DNA from: Umezawaea endophytica
GTDB taxonomy: Bacteria; Actinomycetota; Actinomycetes; Mycobacteriales; Pseudonocardiaceae
Direction of reading: 5' to 3'
Assembly: GCF_025061645.1 (NCBI RefSeq)
Contig: NZ_JANYMP010000051.1
Coordinates: 1-43,009 of the forward strand
DNA length: 43,009 bases
Both the position numbers and the translations under genes were made by a program. Position 1 is the first letter of the stretch. The number at the start of each line of letters is the position of its first letter. The notes beneath the pieces were generated by a model. That model saw only the letters and a program-made list of their open reading frames with translations, did no database searches and was not told where the DNA came from. Shown here piece after piece: positions 15,534 to 23,924 of the stretch.

Positions 15534-16568
15534 ATGAGCGAGGCAGAACCTGCGGTGATCTACGTAGACGAGTCAGGCAACACCGGAGAGAACTTGAGGG
15601 ATGACGCGCAACCGGTCTTCACGTTCGCGGGTGTGCGGCTGAGTGACGAGCGCGCGTCGGAACTTGTGGGTACGGTGGCCACGAAGCTGCGCAAGTCGGG
15701 ACCCGAAGAACTCAAGTCTCGTTCGCTGCTGAGGAACGACAGGACTCAGAAGATCCTTCTTGATGCTCTGCAACAACTTCCCGCCGAGACCGCCTTCACG
15801 CTGGTGGCCGACAAGCAGTACGTGACCGTCTCGAAGCTCGTTGACCTGCTTGTCGTGGAGACCATGGCGAACAGCGGCTACGACATGTATTTGGATGGTT
15901 CCGCACGCTCTCTCGCGCACCTCTACTACTACATCGGACCAGTCATTGGAGACGCTGAGGCGTGGCAACGACTTCTTGTCACCTTTGTAGATTTCGCCGT
16001 AGGCAAGGAAGAGGTTTCACCTGACCGGTTCTTCGCCTCGATCGAGGCCTACTTGGCCACTGTCAGTCTCGACGAGCACGATCCGTTTTCGATGCTGGGA
16101 TCGATCCAGCTCGAAGGTTGGAAGTGGTGGACTAGCCGCCGCCGAGGTGAGTTCAAGGACTCCCTTGATCCCGCGCTCGCGGCATTCGCTGTCTTCTCCC
16201 ACGAGATCGGTCAACGGATCGGGCCGTTCAAGCTCGTCTGCGACGAGTCTGCGGTGATCCAACGTCACGCGTCGTTCGTGTTGAACGTTGGTGAATACCC
16301 AGACCTTGCAAACCCTGGAACGAACTTGCCTTCCTCACCGATCACCGAGCTCGTCTTTGCCGACAGCGCTACGAGCGCCCAGATCCAGATCGCTGACTGG
16401 ATTGCTGCCACGTCCCGACGGTATGCGGCAACCCGGCTCAAGGACTCGAAGGCGAAGCCGGTGTTGCCTGAATTTGGCGAACTCGTTGAGAGCTGGATGG
16501 TGTGGAACATCTGGCCGGATTCGGTCGAGCAGTTTCAGGCGGATCTAGGGCAGGGAGCTGGTAGCTAG
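15534..16568 (+). CDS. DUF3800 protein, cargo gene within the head-tail region, 344 aa
   Basis: The N-terminus has the family signature YVDESGNTGEN (residues 10-20), followed by FTFAGVRLS. Later come a YYYIGPVIGDA segment, and near the C-terminus the QIADWIAATSRRY motif. DUF3800 proteins are thought to have an RNase H-like fold with acidic active-site residues (here D12 and E13). The function is not established, though members often lie in mobile or defence regions. It runs against the structural operon, between the adaptor gene and a connector gene, and meets the latter tail to tail with a 4-base overlap. GC content is lower than in the neighbours. It is most likely a lysogen-expressed moron. 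Confidence 0.85.
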   Translation: MSEAEPAVIYVDESGNTGENLRDDAQPVFTFAGVRLSDERASELVGTVATKLRKSGPEELKSRSLLRNDRTQKILLDALQQLPAETAFTLVADKQYVTVSKLVDLLVVETMANSGYDMYLDGSARSLAHLYYYIGPVIGDAEAWQRLLVTFVDFAVGKEEVSPDRFFASIEAYLATVSLDEHDPFSMLGSIQLEGWKWWTSRRRGEFKDSLDPALAAFAVFSHEIGQRIGPFKLVCDESAVIQRHASFVLNVGEYPDLANPGTNLPSSPITELVFADSATSAQIQIADWIAATSRRYAATRLKDSKAKPVLPEFGELVESWMVWNIWPDSVEQFQADLGQGAGS

Positions 16569-16930
16569 ATCGTCCAGATGGAAAACGCACCGCGTGGCAG
16601 TGGCAGTGGCATGGGCGGACGCAGCAGGTCCAGTTCGTCGTTGGTGAGGTACAGGCCGCCGCCCTCGTGCGCGGCGACCCGTGAGTGACTGCCGGTGGTC
16701 TCGGATTTGTTGCCGTCCGCAGGCGAAGCCAATGCCCGCAGCACGGCTGTGACGATCACACCGGGCGTTGTTGCCGGTGGCGGGTCGGAAAGATCCGGGA
16801 CGCGGACGCGGATGATCGCCGAGGCGTCGCCTATGAACACCGCTGCGCGGGCTTGCTGTTCCGGGGTGAGTTGTACTTCGGTGCGGGCTTGGACGTCGGC
16901 GACGGTGGCCAGCGGGATGGGAGCGGACAC
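16565..16930 (-). CDS. Head-tail connector protein, 121 aa
   Basis: The sequence starts with PLATVADVQARTEVQLTPEQ, followed by AAVFIGDASAIIRVRVPDL and PGVIVTAVLRALASP. This is the helical gp15/HK97 gp6-like connector pattern found after capsid genes. The GTG at 16930 has GGTGGAG upstream; the frame is open further but without a start signal. The C-terminal segment LYLTNDELDLLRPP is typical. The plus-strand DUF3800 gene separates it from the rest of the neck genes. Confidence 0.8.
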   Translation of the reverse strand: MSAPIPLATVADVQARTEVQLTPEQQARAAVFIGDASAIIRVRVPDLSDPPPATTPGVIVTAVLRALASPADGNKSETTGSHSRVAAHEGGGLYLTNDELDLLRPPMPLPLPRGAFSIWTI

Positions 16931-16965
16931 GGTGACTCCACCCCCGTCCCTGCCGTGGTCGGCCG

Positions 16966-17163
16966 CTAGGCCGGGTCCTTGCCGGTCTTCCCGGTGACCG
17001 CGCTCGGCGGTCGACCTCCGGCCGCGCGCACGCCCAATTCGGCGGGTAGTCCGCGTAGGGCCTCGATGGTGTCCTTGTCGGTTACCTCGGCCTCGCCGTC
17101 GACGAACGTCACACCCAGGTCGTGGACGACGAGCTGCGGGTACTGCGGGCTGACGAACTTCAC
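16966..17163 (-). CDS. Small head-region protein, 65 aa
   Basis: A GTG at 17163 overlaps the stop of the capsid gene (GTGA). The product begins KFVSPQYPQLVVHDLGVTF, then has a charged segment (DGEAEVTDKDTIEALRGL) and ends in a basic, flexible tail. Small proteins like this are common after actinophage capsid genes and may serve as decoration or connector components. No firm family assignment. Confidence 0.65.
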   Translation of the reverse strand: MKFVSPQYPQLVVHDLGVTFVDGEAEVTDKDTIEALRGLPAELGVRAAGGRPPSAVTGKTGKDPA

Positions 17164-18155
17164 GTGCCACCCCCGACCGGGGCCGTGGCCAGGCCGGTGA
17201 TCTTGCCGTGGGCGATCTCCGGCCCGTACTCCAGGCCGATCTCGCCGTAGATCTGCGCCCGGTCGGTGCTGCCGGTCTTGGCGAGCGGTTCGGAGAACAG
17301 GAACCCCTTGCCGGGCGACTCCAGCAGGACGGGGGCGCACTGGTCGAGGCTGACCACCTGGACAACGTCGGTGGGCATGTACCGGTTGAGCATGATGTTC
17401 AACCTGCCGAAGTCCGTCTCGATCGTGGTGACCGCGACGCCACCGACGTTGCGGGTGGCCTCCTGGTAGTTCTTCTTGGTCACGAACTCGGTGGTGAGCT
17501 GCCGCTTCTGCCACGCGTTGCACATCAGAGTGGCGGTCTCGGACACCTGGATGCCGCCGTTCTCCCAGACCTTTTGCAACAGGTCGATGACCATCGCTTC
17601 GGTCAGCGGCTTGGCGGTGGCGTTGGTGATGACGTTGGTCCGGGTGGCGTCCAGGATGCCCCTGGTCTTGCGCGCGGTGCTGTTGGTGGTGGGTTCCTGG
17701 TAGATGCCGGTCAGGAACGTCAACTCGACGTCACGGGCGATCTGCACGAGGGCCTGGCGGGTCTGCCAGTCCATCTCGACCGCAACCGCGTTGCTGCCAC
17801 CGATCGCTGCGGCGTTGGGGTTGGCCGCCCCGGTCCCGGCGAACATGTTCTGCGTAGCCTGCCGGGTGTAGGTCACGCCCACCGTCTCCTGGTGGATTTC
17901 CAGGACGTTGCGGTCCTGGCCCCGGATGCGGGTCTCGGCCGGTGGCGCGTCCGCGCCTTCCAGACGCTGGCGTGCGGGGTCGGGTGGGCGCAGGTCGTAG
18001 ACGGTCCAGGTGTGCACGATCGCGTTCGCACGGCGCCCGCCGGTCAACCCGCCGATCGAGCTGAGGAACGGCGTGTCGGTCGGCGTCAGGCCGAAGAGTT
18101 CACCGACGTAGTTGGGGGAGTTGTAGGTGTTGGCGATGGCAGCGATTCCGGGCAA
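17160..18155 (-). CDS. Major capsid protein, SU10/DUF5309-like, 331 aa
   Basis: It forms the icosahedral head. The N-terminus NYVGELFGLTPTDTPFLSSIGGLTGGRRANAI and the later QTVG-type segment (HQETVGVTYTRQATQNMFAGTG) match the SU10-like major capsid family, which has an HK97 fold. The C-terminal half contains a P-domain-like stretch (FGRLNIMLNRYMPTDVVQVV) and KTGSTDRAQIYGEIGLEYG. The TTG at 18155 has AAGGAGG upstream. It follows the scaffold gene, as usual. Confidence 0.9.
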   Translation of the reverse strand: MPGIAAIANTYNSPNYVGELFGLTPTDTPFLSSIGGLTGGRRANAIVHTWTVYDLRPPDPARQRLEGADAPPAETRIRGQDRNVLEIHQETVGVTYTRQATQNMFAGTGAANPNAAAIGGSNAVAVEMDWQTRQALVQIARDVELTFLTGIYQEPTTNSTARKTRGILDATRTNVITNATAKPLTEAMVIDLLQKVWENGGIQVSETATLMCNAWQKRQLTTEFVTKKNYQEATRNVGGVAVTTIETDFGRLNIMLNRYMPTDVVQVVSLDQCAPVLLESPGKGFLFSEPLAKTGSTDRAQIYGEIGLEYGPEIAHGKITGLATAPVGGGT

Positions 18156-18188
18156 GGAACCTCCTTACAGGTCAAGGGAAAGCGGCGG

Positions 18189-18836
18189 TCACCGCTGGGT
18201 TCGGGCTTGCTCGACGAGCCGCTGGTTCTTCAGCGAGATCGCCGTGGCCCAGTCGCCGCGGGCTTCGGCCTCACGGATCTGCTCGCCGATCCCGGACGGC
18301 CCGCCCGACCGCTGCCCCTGCGAGGGATCCGGGGCAGGGCGACGGGGGCCGTCGACGCGCGCGAGGTGCGGACGCTGAGCGAGCACCGTCGCGAGGTCCG
18401 CGGTGATGGCGGTCGTGTCCACCGCGCCGTCCGCGCCGAGGTAGCGGTCTCGGTCGTCGAGGTAGCGGGGTGCGTCGGTGGGGTCGGCCCAACTGGTCGC
18501 GGCGGCGCGGATCTCCGCGTCCACGGCCGTGCGCCGCAGGGCGACGAGCTGTGCTTCGGCGGCTGTTGCGCGCTCGACGGCCTTCTCCGCGTCGGTCTTG
18601 GTCGCGGCCTCGATCTCGTCCAGCTTCGTGGCCTTGGCCTTGTGGTCCCGCGCGGTCTGCTCGGCACGGGTCAGCTTCGCGCGGACCTCCTCGTACAGCG
18701 CCCGGTAATCCGGTTCGGTGGCCTTGCCGGTGCCCTCGACCGGTGCGGTCAGGGCAGGTGATTCGGTGGCCGGTGGAGCTGGTGAGGGCGGCTGTGCGGG
18801 AGGTTCCGGCGTGGGCGGGGTGGTGGTTTCGGACAG
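18189..18836 (-). CDS. Capsid scaffold protein, 215 aa, CTG start
   Basis: A Pro/Ala/Thr-rich N-terminus leads into a long charged coiled coil (YEEVRAKLTRAEQTARDHKA, then AEKAVERATAAEAQLVALRR), then a Pro/Gly-rich linker and a C-terminal helix with SGIGEQIREAEARGDW. This is the usual layout of actinophage scaffolds directly before the capsid gene. The frame is open far upstream without ATG, GTG or TTG close to a ribosome binding site. AAAGGGGG lies 8 bases before a CTG at 18836, giving MSETTTPPTPEPP. I choose that start. Confidence 0.8.
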   Translation of the reverse strand: MSETTTPPTPEPPAQPPSPAPPATESPALTAPVEGTGKATEPDYRALYEEVRAKLTRAEQTARDHKAKATKLDEIEAATKTDAEKAVERATAAEAQLVALRRTAVDAEIRAAATSWADPTDAPRYLDDRDRYLGADGAVDTTAITADLATVLAQRPHLARVDGPRRPAPDPSQGQRSGGPSGIGEQIREAEARGDWATAISLKNQRLVEQARTQR

Positions 18837-18894
18837 GGCGAAAACCCCCTTTCGTGTGACGTGAACGGGAGCGCGGACATGGGAAAATCCGCGC

Positions 18895-19107
18895 GTGAAG
18901 AACCGGCCGATGCGCACGCCCGCTGTCGCGGTGCTGCTTGCTGCCTCGGCTGGTGCCCAGGTCATGGCCGGAGTCGACGGCGGGATGACCACGTGGCTCT
19001 GGACTTGGCTGGCAGGGACGGTGATCGCCGCAGGTGCAGCCGGACTGCTAGCGGGCGCTGGTCCTGCTTCAAAAAAACCCTGTTTCGGCGGGCCAAGGCG
19101 AGGCTGA
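18895..19107 (+). CDS. Possible small membrane protein on the opposite strand, 70 aa
   Basis: A GTG at 18895 opens a frame with an N-terminal hydrophobic segment (AVAVLLAASAGAQVMAG) and a second one (WLAGTVIAAGAAGLLAGA), then a short basic tail ending in a run of Lys codons. It lies in the 312-base gap between scaffold and MuF genes, against the late operon. That gap, plus codon usage with GC-rich third positions, suggests a small cargo gene. The upstream region is AT-rich (GGGAAAATCC), but no clean promoter can be defined. Confidence 0.45.
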   Translation: MKNRPMRTPAVAVLLAASAGAQVMAGVDGGMTTWLWTWLAGTVIAAGAAGLLAGAGPASKKPCFGGPRRG

Positions 19108-19148
19108 ATTAGCCGCTTGATCAGCAAAAATGACCGAAATAGCGGCCG

Positions 19149-20114
19149 TTATCGGATGTAGCCGAACCGCTTGAGCTGGTGGACCAGTTCCGCGCGGTCG
19201 TCGGCCGCGTTCACGAGCTGCGCCGGGGTCGGTCGATCGACACGCGAGCGGACGTAGCGGGAACCGGGTCGTTTGGACAGCTCTCCGAGCTGACGACCGA
19301 CACCGCGTTTGGTGGTGGCCTCGCGGGTGAACTCGTAGCCACCGGCGGTGTAGACCGCGCCCCGGCGGCGGGCGTTGACGACACGGGACATGTCCGCCCC
19401 GGTCCGGATCGCCTCAGCGGCATCCGCACCGAACGCCTTGTCCTGCTGGGCACGGGTCATCCGCTCGAACAAGGTGCCCGGCGATGCGCTGGCCGGGCCG
19501 GTGCCCCACTGGTCGTGGGTGACCGGCTTCATCCCGCAGTCACAACGCGGATGCCGCAGGAATCCTTGGCTGTAGCGGTAGAGCCGACCGGACAGGATGA
19601 CGCACCGCCCGCACGCGGGCAGGACCACGACCCGCTCGTATCCCGCGATCTCGGGTTCGACCGTGGCGGCGATCTGAACGGCAAGGCGGCCGGTGTCGGC
19701 GACCTCGGTACTGACGTAGGTCAGCAACCGGTGCAACCCCAACGCCCGCGCCTCCGAGGGCGGCGCCCCGAGATCCAGTGCGCGCCGTAGGTAGCCGACC
19801 GCGAAGTCCAACAGCGGCGCGAGCAGCAGCCCGTTGGCCGCCATCCCCACGAACGCACCCGCCACCAGCAGACCGAGCGGAGCCGATACCGCCGCCGCGG
19901 CGGCCAGCGTGCCGAGCACATAGGACTGCGCCAACCCTGCGGCCTGGGCCTGAGCCTGTTCCACGGCGGTGACGACTTCCGGCCGCACGTCGGCTTCCCA
20001 GGACTGTTCCAGGTCGGCGACGTCGAGTCGGGTCCACGCGGTCTGGGCTTGCTCGACCGCCTGGCGGACGGTGACCTGCTGGGCGGTGTACTGCTGGGTA
20101 TCCAGTGGCGTCAC
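19149..20114 (-). CDS. MuF-like minor head protein, 321 aa
   Basis: It lies between portal and scaffold, the usual place for Mu F-type head morphogenesis proteins. The first 130 residues are helical with an Ala-rich stretch (VLGTLAAAAAVSAPLGLLVAGAFVG). A zinc-type cluster follows: CGRCVILSGRLYRYSQGF, then HPRCDCGMKP. This is characteristic of actinophage MuF-like proteins. The C-terminal region is basic (RRRGAVYTAGGYEFTREATTK). No toxin domain is obvious at the C-terminus. The GTG at 20114 is the first start. A 144-base gap separates it from the portal gene. Confidence 0.85.
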   Translation of the reverse strand: MTPLDTQQYTAQQVTVRQAVEQAQTAWTRLDVADLEQSWEADVRPEVVTAVEQAQAQAAGLAQSYVLGTLAAAAAVSAPLGLLVAGAFVGMAANGLLLAPLLDFAVGYLRRALDLGAPPSEARALGLHRLLTYVSTEVADTGRLAVQIAATVEPEIAGYERVVVLPACGRCVILSGRLYRYSQGFLRHPRCDCGMKPVTHDQWGTGPASASPGTLFERMTRAQQDKAFGADAAEAIRTGADMSRVVNARRRGAVYTAGGYEFTREATTKRGVGRQLGELSKRPGSRYVRSRVDRPTPAQLVNAADDRAELVHQLKRFGYIR

Positions 20115-20258
20115 GGGTGATCACCGCCGGACCGCAGAAATAGGGGTAACGGAGATCGGCGGATGCGCGACAATCGCGGTGGCGGCCACCCCCCGGCCGC
20201 CGTATCCCCGGTCGGGGTTCTCGACCCCCCTGAGCACCCCGACCGGGCGCACACACCG

Positions 20259-21779
20259 TCAGCGACCGGTCAGCGCCGCTTCACGGAACACCACGGCGGC
20301 GTTCCCCCGTCGAGGCGCGGGAACCCGCGGTAAGCCCTGCGCGCTGTCGACTGGCGGCACAGGGGGCGTCTGGCCGGTGTCAGGTTTCGGGCCGAACTCG
20401 GCGGCTTGGTCTTCGCCCGTGATTCGCTGGTAGGCCTGCTGGTCCTCGGCTTCCATGTCCAGGATCTGCGCGTCGGAATAGCCCAAGGCCCGCCGTGCGG
20501 AACGGCGGGGCAGGAGCTTGTCTGCCGAGTACAGCTTGACCACCCCGTCCGCCTGCGCGGCGAAGGTGGGGGTGGATGGGTCGACCCACTGGGTTTCGAC
20601 TCGCAGCGCTTCCTGCGGTACGCGGCCGTCGCGCACGTGCAGGACACGGCGGACGACTTCCTCCCAGCCGTCGCCGAAGCTACGTTGACGGCGTTCGGCG
20701 CGCTTGATGTGACGGGACTCCGAAGACCGGATGCCGTCCGCCGACGCCGGGTTCTCCGTGGCATAGCCCAGGAAGTGCGGCGGCAACCCCGACAACGACG
20801 CCACCAACCTGGACAGTGCGTTGAGCGTGTTGTGGAAGTTCGACAGGTCGGCCTCGGGGAACTGCCCGACCGCGACCCCGTCCTCCTTCGGGGACTTGGA
20901 CGAGGCCCATAGGACCCCGGCGACCGCTTCCCACGGGGTCAGCGGCTTCCCCTGCGCGTCAACGAAATCTTCCTTGTCGAACCCCAGCGCATACCTTCTG
21001 GGCATCGCGTGGAACTCAGCGCTGATCATCATGTCGGTGGCGATCTTGCACGCGGCATCCGAGAGCGGGAGCACACTGGCCAGCTCGGAGCGCCCGAGCC
21101 GCGGAGGTGCGGTGCGGCGTCTGCGAGTCCGCGGGCGGTTCACCAGCGGGACGACGGGGACCGCGCCCATGCCGTGTTCGTCGCGGTCGCTCTCCTCCCA
21201 GACCGCGCCGCCGTTGTCGGAGGAGTACCAGATGGTCTCGTTGGGCAGGTAGAGGGTGGCGTAGGCCTCGGTGAGGCCGTCGCCGCTCTCGTCGTCGTAC
21301 TGCCGCTTGACCGCAGCCCGAACCTTGCGGGTGCGCGGGTCCAGATCGACATGGACGTCCAAGGGGGATTCGACCGTCACCAGCGGCGTGTTCGTCCGGT
21401 CCTCGTTGGTGCCGACGATCGCGAACGACCGGCCCAACGTGAGGGCGTCGATGTGGGCCTGCTCGGAGTGCAGGTCCAGCCGGTTGGCCTGCCAGATCGC
21501 CCACAGTTCCCGATCGGCCGCCTGCTCGCCGCCGAGCCGGAACCCGGTGACGTCGAGGCGTTCGTCCAAGGCGTCCACGACGAGCTGCGGCCAGTTGATG
21601 ACGACCTGGCGGACCCTGTTGTCCAATCGGCGGATCAGCTCCGGGTGCATGTACGACAGCGACTGTTCGCCCTCGTAGTAGGAGTCGAGCACCTCCAATT
21701 CCGGGATCTGTGCGTTGTGCAGCCGAGACAGGCGGGCCACCCACTGCTCAGGGGACAGCTCAAACTTGGTGGTGATCAG
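20259..21779 (-). CDS. Portal protein, SPP1 gp6-like, 506 aa
   Basis: It forms the dodecameric ring through which DNA is packaged and ejected. Motifs seen: LHNAQIPELEVLDSYYEGEQ near the N-terminus, VVINWPQLVVDALDERLDVTGFR, IDALTLGRSFAIVG, a central PLVNRPR, then FHNTLNALSRLVASLSGLPPHFLGY and ENPASADGIRSSESRHIKRAERRQ. All are standard for actinophage portals of this family. A CTG at 21779 with GGTGGTGAT upstream gives a sensible N-terminus (ITTKFELSPEQW). The ATG at 21803 lacks a ribosome binding site and would add eight hydrophobic residues. The C-terminus after residue 440 is disordered. Confidence 0.92.
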   Translation of the reverse strand: MITTKFELSPEQWVARLSRLHNAQIPELEVLDSYYEGEQSLSYMHPELIRRLDNRVRQVVINWPQLVVDALDERLDVTGFRLGGEQAADRELWAIWQANRLDLHSEQAHIDALTLGRSFAIVGTNEDRTNTPLVTVESPLDVHVDLDPRTRKVRAAVKRQYDDESGDGLTEAYATLYLPNETIWYSSDNGGAVWEESDRDEHGMGAVPVVPLVNRPRTRRRRTAPPRLGRSELASVLPLSDAACKIATDMMISAEFHAMPRRYALGFDKEDFVDAQGKPLTPWEAVAGVLWASSKSPKEDGVAVGQFPEADLSNFHNTLNALSRLVASLSGLPPHFLGYATENPASADGIRSSESRHIKRAERRQRSFGDGWEEVVRRVLHVRDGRVPQEALRVETQWVDPSTPTFAAQADGVVKLYSADKLLPRRSARRALGYSDAQILDMEAEDQQAYQRITGEDQAAEFGPKPDTGQTPPVPPVDSAQGLPRVPAPRRGNAAVVFREAALTGR

Positions 21780-21832
21780 AACGATCACCACCAAGATGGG
21801 CATGCCGAGGATGTCAGCAGCAGTGGAACCTC

Positions 21833-21838
21833 TAGGCT
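21833..21838 (+). promoter_or_regulatory. Candidate -10 element (TAGGCT) for a leaderless methyltransferase mRNA
   Basis: TAGGCT lies 6 bases before the GTG at 21845, and no ribosome binding site is present. This is the spacing seen for leaderless transcripts in actinobacteria. No good -35 box is visible. It suggests the methyltransferase is expressed from its own promoter, independent of the opposing late operon. Confidence 0.45.
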
Positions 21839-21844
21839 TCCGGC

Positions 21845-22810
21845 GTGACCGCTGACCCCATGCTCCCGTTTGATACTGAGGTTGACGGCAACAGGGTGGA
21901 GCACGGTGACGCCTATGACCTGCTCGCGACCTTGCCGGAGGCCTCAGTCGATCTGATCATTACCTCGCCCCCGTATTGGGGGCTGAGGTCATACGGGCAG
22001 CAACACGACGAGTCTGTTTTGAAGAAGTGGCTCGATTTGGGGAATGACGTTAGCGACGCTCCTAGTTACGATTGGTACCGCCAGAACGGTGGCATGCTGG
22101 GATTGGAGCCACTTCCCGAGTGGTTCGTTGCCCACCTGGTCGAAATCTTCGAGCGCGGAAAGGATGCGCTCAAGCCAGGAGGGAGCATGTGGATCAACTT
22201 GGGGGATACCTATTTCGCTCGATGGTCAAGCATTCGGGAAAATGGACGGCAAGGCCTAGGTGGGAATGCGCGAGAACGTCGCCGCACTCCAATGGGTGGA
22301 TTTCGCCAAGAAAAGCAGTTGCTGATGGTCCCCGCGCGCTTCGCTATCGCAATGCAAGACAACCGATGGATTTTGCGAAACGACCTAATTTGGTCTAAGC
22401 CGAATGTGCCTCCGCGGCCGGAAGTTGACCGCCTACGACTTTCTCATGAGCACTTCTTTCACTTCGTTAAGCGCCAAAAAGAAGGCCGTCCGAAGTATTA
22501 CTACAAGCTTGACCAGGTGGAGGACGGGACTCGCGACGTTGTTGAAGTCAACGTTGGGTCTGGTTCGGGCGGACACTCGGCGACGTTCCCACTCAAGCTC
22601 ATCAAGCCGCGCATTGTCAGCTCTTGCCCGCCTCGCGGAACTGTGCTGGATCCGTTTTGCGGTACGGGGCGGGCGCTGACCGTTGCTATCGAGACCGGTC
22701 GAAAAGCAATTGGTTTCGAAATGAATGAACCATTTGTGAAAGCCGCGCGCCTCGGCCTGCTTGGAGTGAGCAAAAAAGAGCAAGCGCAAGGGGGAAAGCG
22801 TGAGCGGTAA
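21845..22810 (+). CDS. Site-specific DNA methyltransferase (beta class), 321 aa
   Basis: It transfers a methyl group from SAM to an exocyclic amino group. The catalytic motif TSPPYW comes first (residues 40-45) and the SAM-binding motif DPFCGTGRA last (about 269-277), the beta-class order. SPPY is more typical of N4-cytosine than N6-adenine enzymes. A target-recognition region lies between, including LIWSKPNVPPRPEVDRLRLSHEH. The neighbouring restriction gene starts 11 bases before its stop, so the two form one operon. GC content is lower than in the phage genes around it, a sign of separate acquisition. In the lysogen it would protect host DNA from the partner nuclease. Confidence 0.9.
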   Translation: MTADPMLPFDTEVDGNRVEHGDAYDLLATLPEASVDLIITSPPYWGLRSYGQQHDESVLKKWLDLGNDVSDAPSYDWYRQNGGMLGLEPLPEWFVAHLVEIFERGKDALKPGGSMWINLGDTYFARWSSIRENGRQGLGGNARERRRTPMGGFRQEKQLLMVPARFAIAMQDNRWILRNDLIWSKPNVPPRPEVDRLRLSHEHFFHFVKRQKEGRPKYYYKLDQVEDGTRDVVEVNVGSGSGGHSATFPLKLIKPRIVSSCPPRGTVLDPFCGTGRALTVAIETGRKAIGFEMNEPFVKAARLGLLGVSKKEQAQGGKRER

Positions 22811-23921
22811 AAGTAGTAGAAGTAAGCGCGAGCCCGGCAACTTTATTGCCGAGTGGTTTGGTCACCGCGTCTACCCAATTGTTGCCAACAGTGGCAGAGC
22901 TTATGAGGACCAGGACGGTAAGCGGTGTCCCTTCGTCTCTGACGTCACAGGCACTTCAACTGGCTGCGTCAAGCCAACATCAAAAGGTGTCTGCACTGTC
23001 AGCAGCACGAGCAACGGTGTGAGGCAAGATTGGCTTGCGTGTCCGTATCGGGTTCTTGACCCAGTCCTCTTGGACAACGCCGCGCGCCGCTTGTTTGGCC
23101 ACGAGGCTGACTCTCATGTAAACCTCGTACCGATGACCACTCTGGAACATCGTCCTGGTGCCACCCGTTTCCGCGAGGCGGTCAGGGAAGGCGTGCCGAG
23201 TATCGTGTACTTCCAGAACCGCTTGGGAGGTGAAATCGGCATTAGGGCCACGCCGAGGTCTCCACAGCTTTCGTTCGACGCCACGATGATCGAGATTTTG
23301 CCAGGCGATACGCCAACAGGCCTAAAGCTTGGCCGGTATGGCATCTTCGAGATCCAGACAATGGATTTTCATGGTAGCTACCGTGCAGCGATGAAGAATC
23401 TTGAGAATGCGCTACATCTTCACAAGGAAAAATTTGCCGAAGCTGTTCAGGGCAACCCGCAATGGGTCTCAGAGGGCATGGAAGGCCCCAACATTGCGAA
23501 CGTGTTCAAGCGTACTTTCTATCAGATGATGTTCAAATTCCAGATTGGTGGCCACGGCGACTCTACGGGATGCGTGTTCGCGCTGCCGCGCGCCGTATGG
23601 GACAGTTGGCAGCGCCACCTTGGGGCACCCGAGCTGGTCGAGCAAGAAGACGGAACTTGGCGTTTGCGAACAGACAAATTTACTTTGCCGTCGAAGCCCT
23701 CTTCCTGGATCTATGTATTCGACATTGAGGCTGATAGTGACGTTTCGCCGAGTCCCATCAAGCTCTGGCGAGTAATCGGCACCAGCGCCGAGATCCTTGC
23801 TCACTACGCGCTCGACGTCGCGCCCGCGGCAGCACTGGAAGTAGGGGGATCGGTCGAACAGCTTTTGAATTCAGTCAGGACGAAACTCCGTAAGTGTCTT
23901 CCTGAGCTTGCGCTTGGCTAA
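22800..23921 (+). CDS. NotI-family type II restriction endonuclease, 373 aa
   Basis: Four cysteines (C43 in RCPF, C56, C65, C81 in ACPYR) fit the N-terminal Cys4 metal fold that sets NotI apart. A nuclease core follows: D160 in LSFDATMIEIL and the E184-x-Q186 pair in YGIFEIQTMDFHGSYR, a PD-(D/E)xQ-type variant as I recall for NotI. Length is close to that of NotI (about 380). It overlaps the methyltransferase by 11 bases, so the two are co-translated, and it ends 3 bases from the end of the convergent terminase gene. Together they would cleave unmodified incoming DNA, and protect the lysogen from other phages. The recognition sequence cannot be read from the gene; GCGGCCGC is a guess by homology. 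Confidence 0.85.
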   Translation: MSGKSSRSKREPGNFIAEWFGHRVYPIVANSGRAYEDQDGKRCPFVSDVTGTSTGCVKPTSKGVCTVSSTSNGVRQDWLACPYRVLDPVLLDNAARRLFGHEADSHVNLVPMTTLEHRPGATRFREAVREGVPSIVYFQNRLGGEIGIRATPRSPQLSFDATMIEILPGDTPTGLKLGRYGIFEIQTMDFHGSYRAAMKNLENALHLHKEKFAEAVQGNPQWVSEGMEGPNIANVFKRTFYQMMFKFQIGGHGDSTGCVFALPRAVWDSWQRHLGAPELVEQEDGTWRLRTDKFTLPSKPSSWIYVFDIEADSDVSPSPIKLWRVIGTSAEILAHYALDVAPAAALEVGGSVEQLLNSVRTKLRKCLPELALG

Positions 23922-23924
23922 GAC

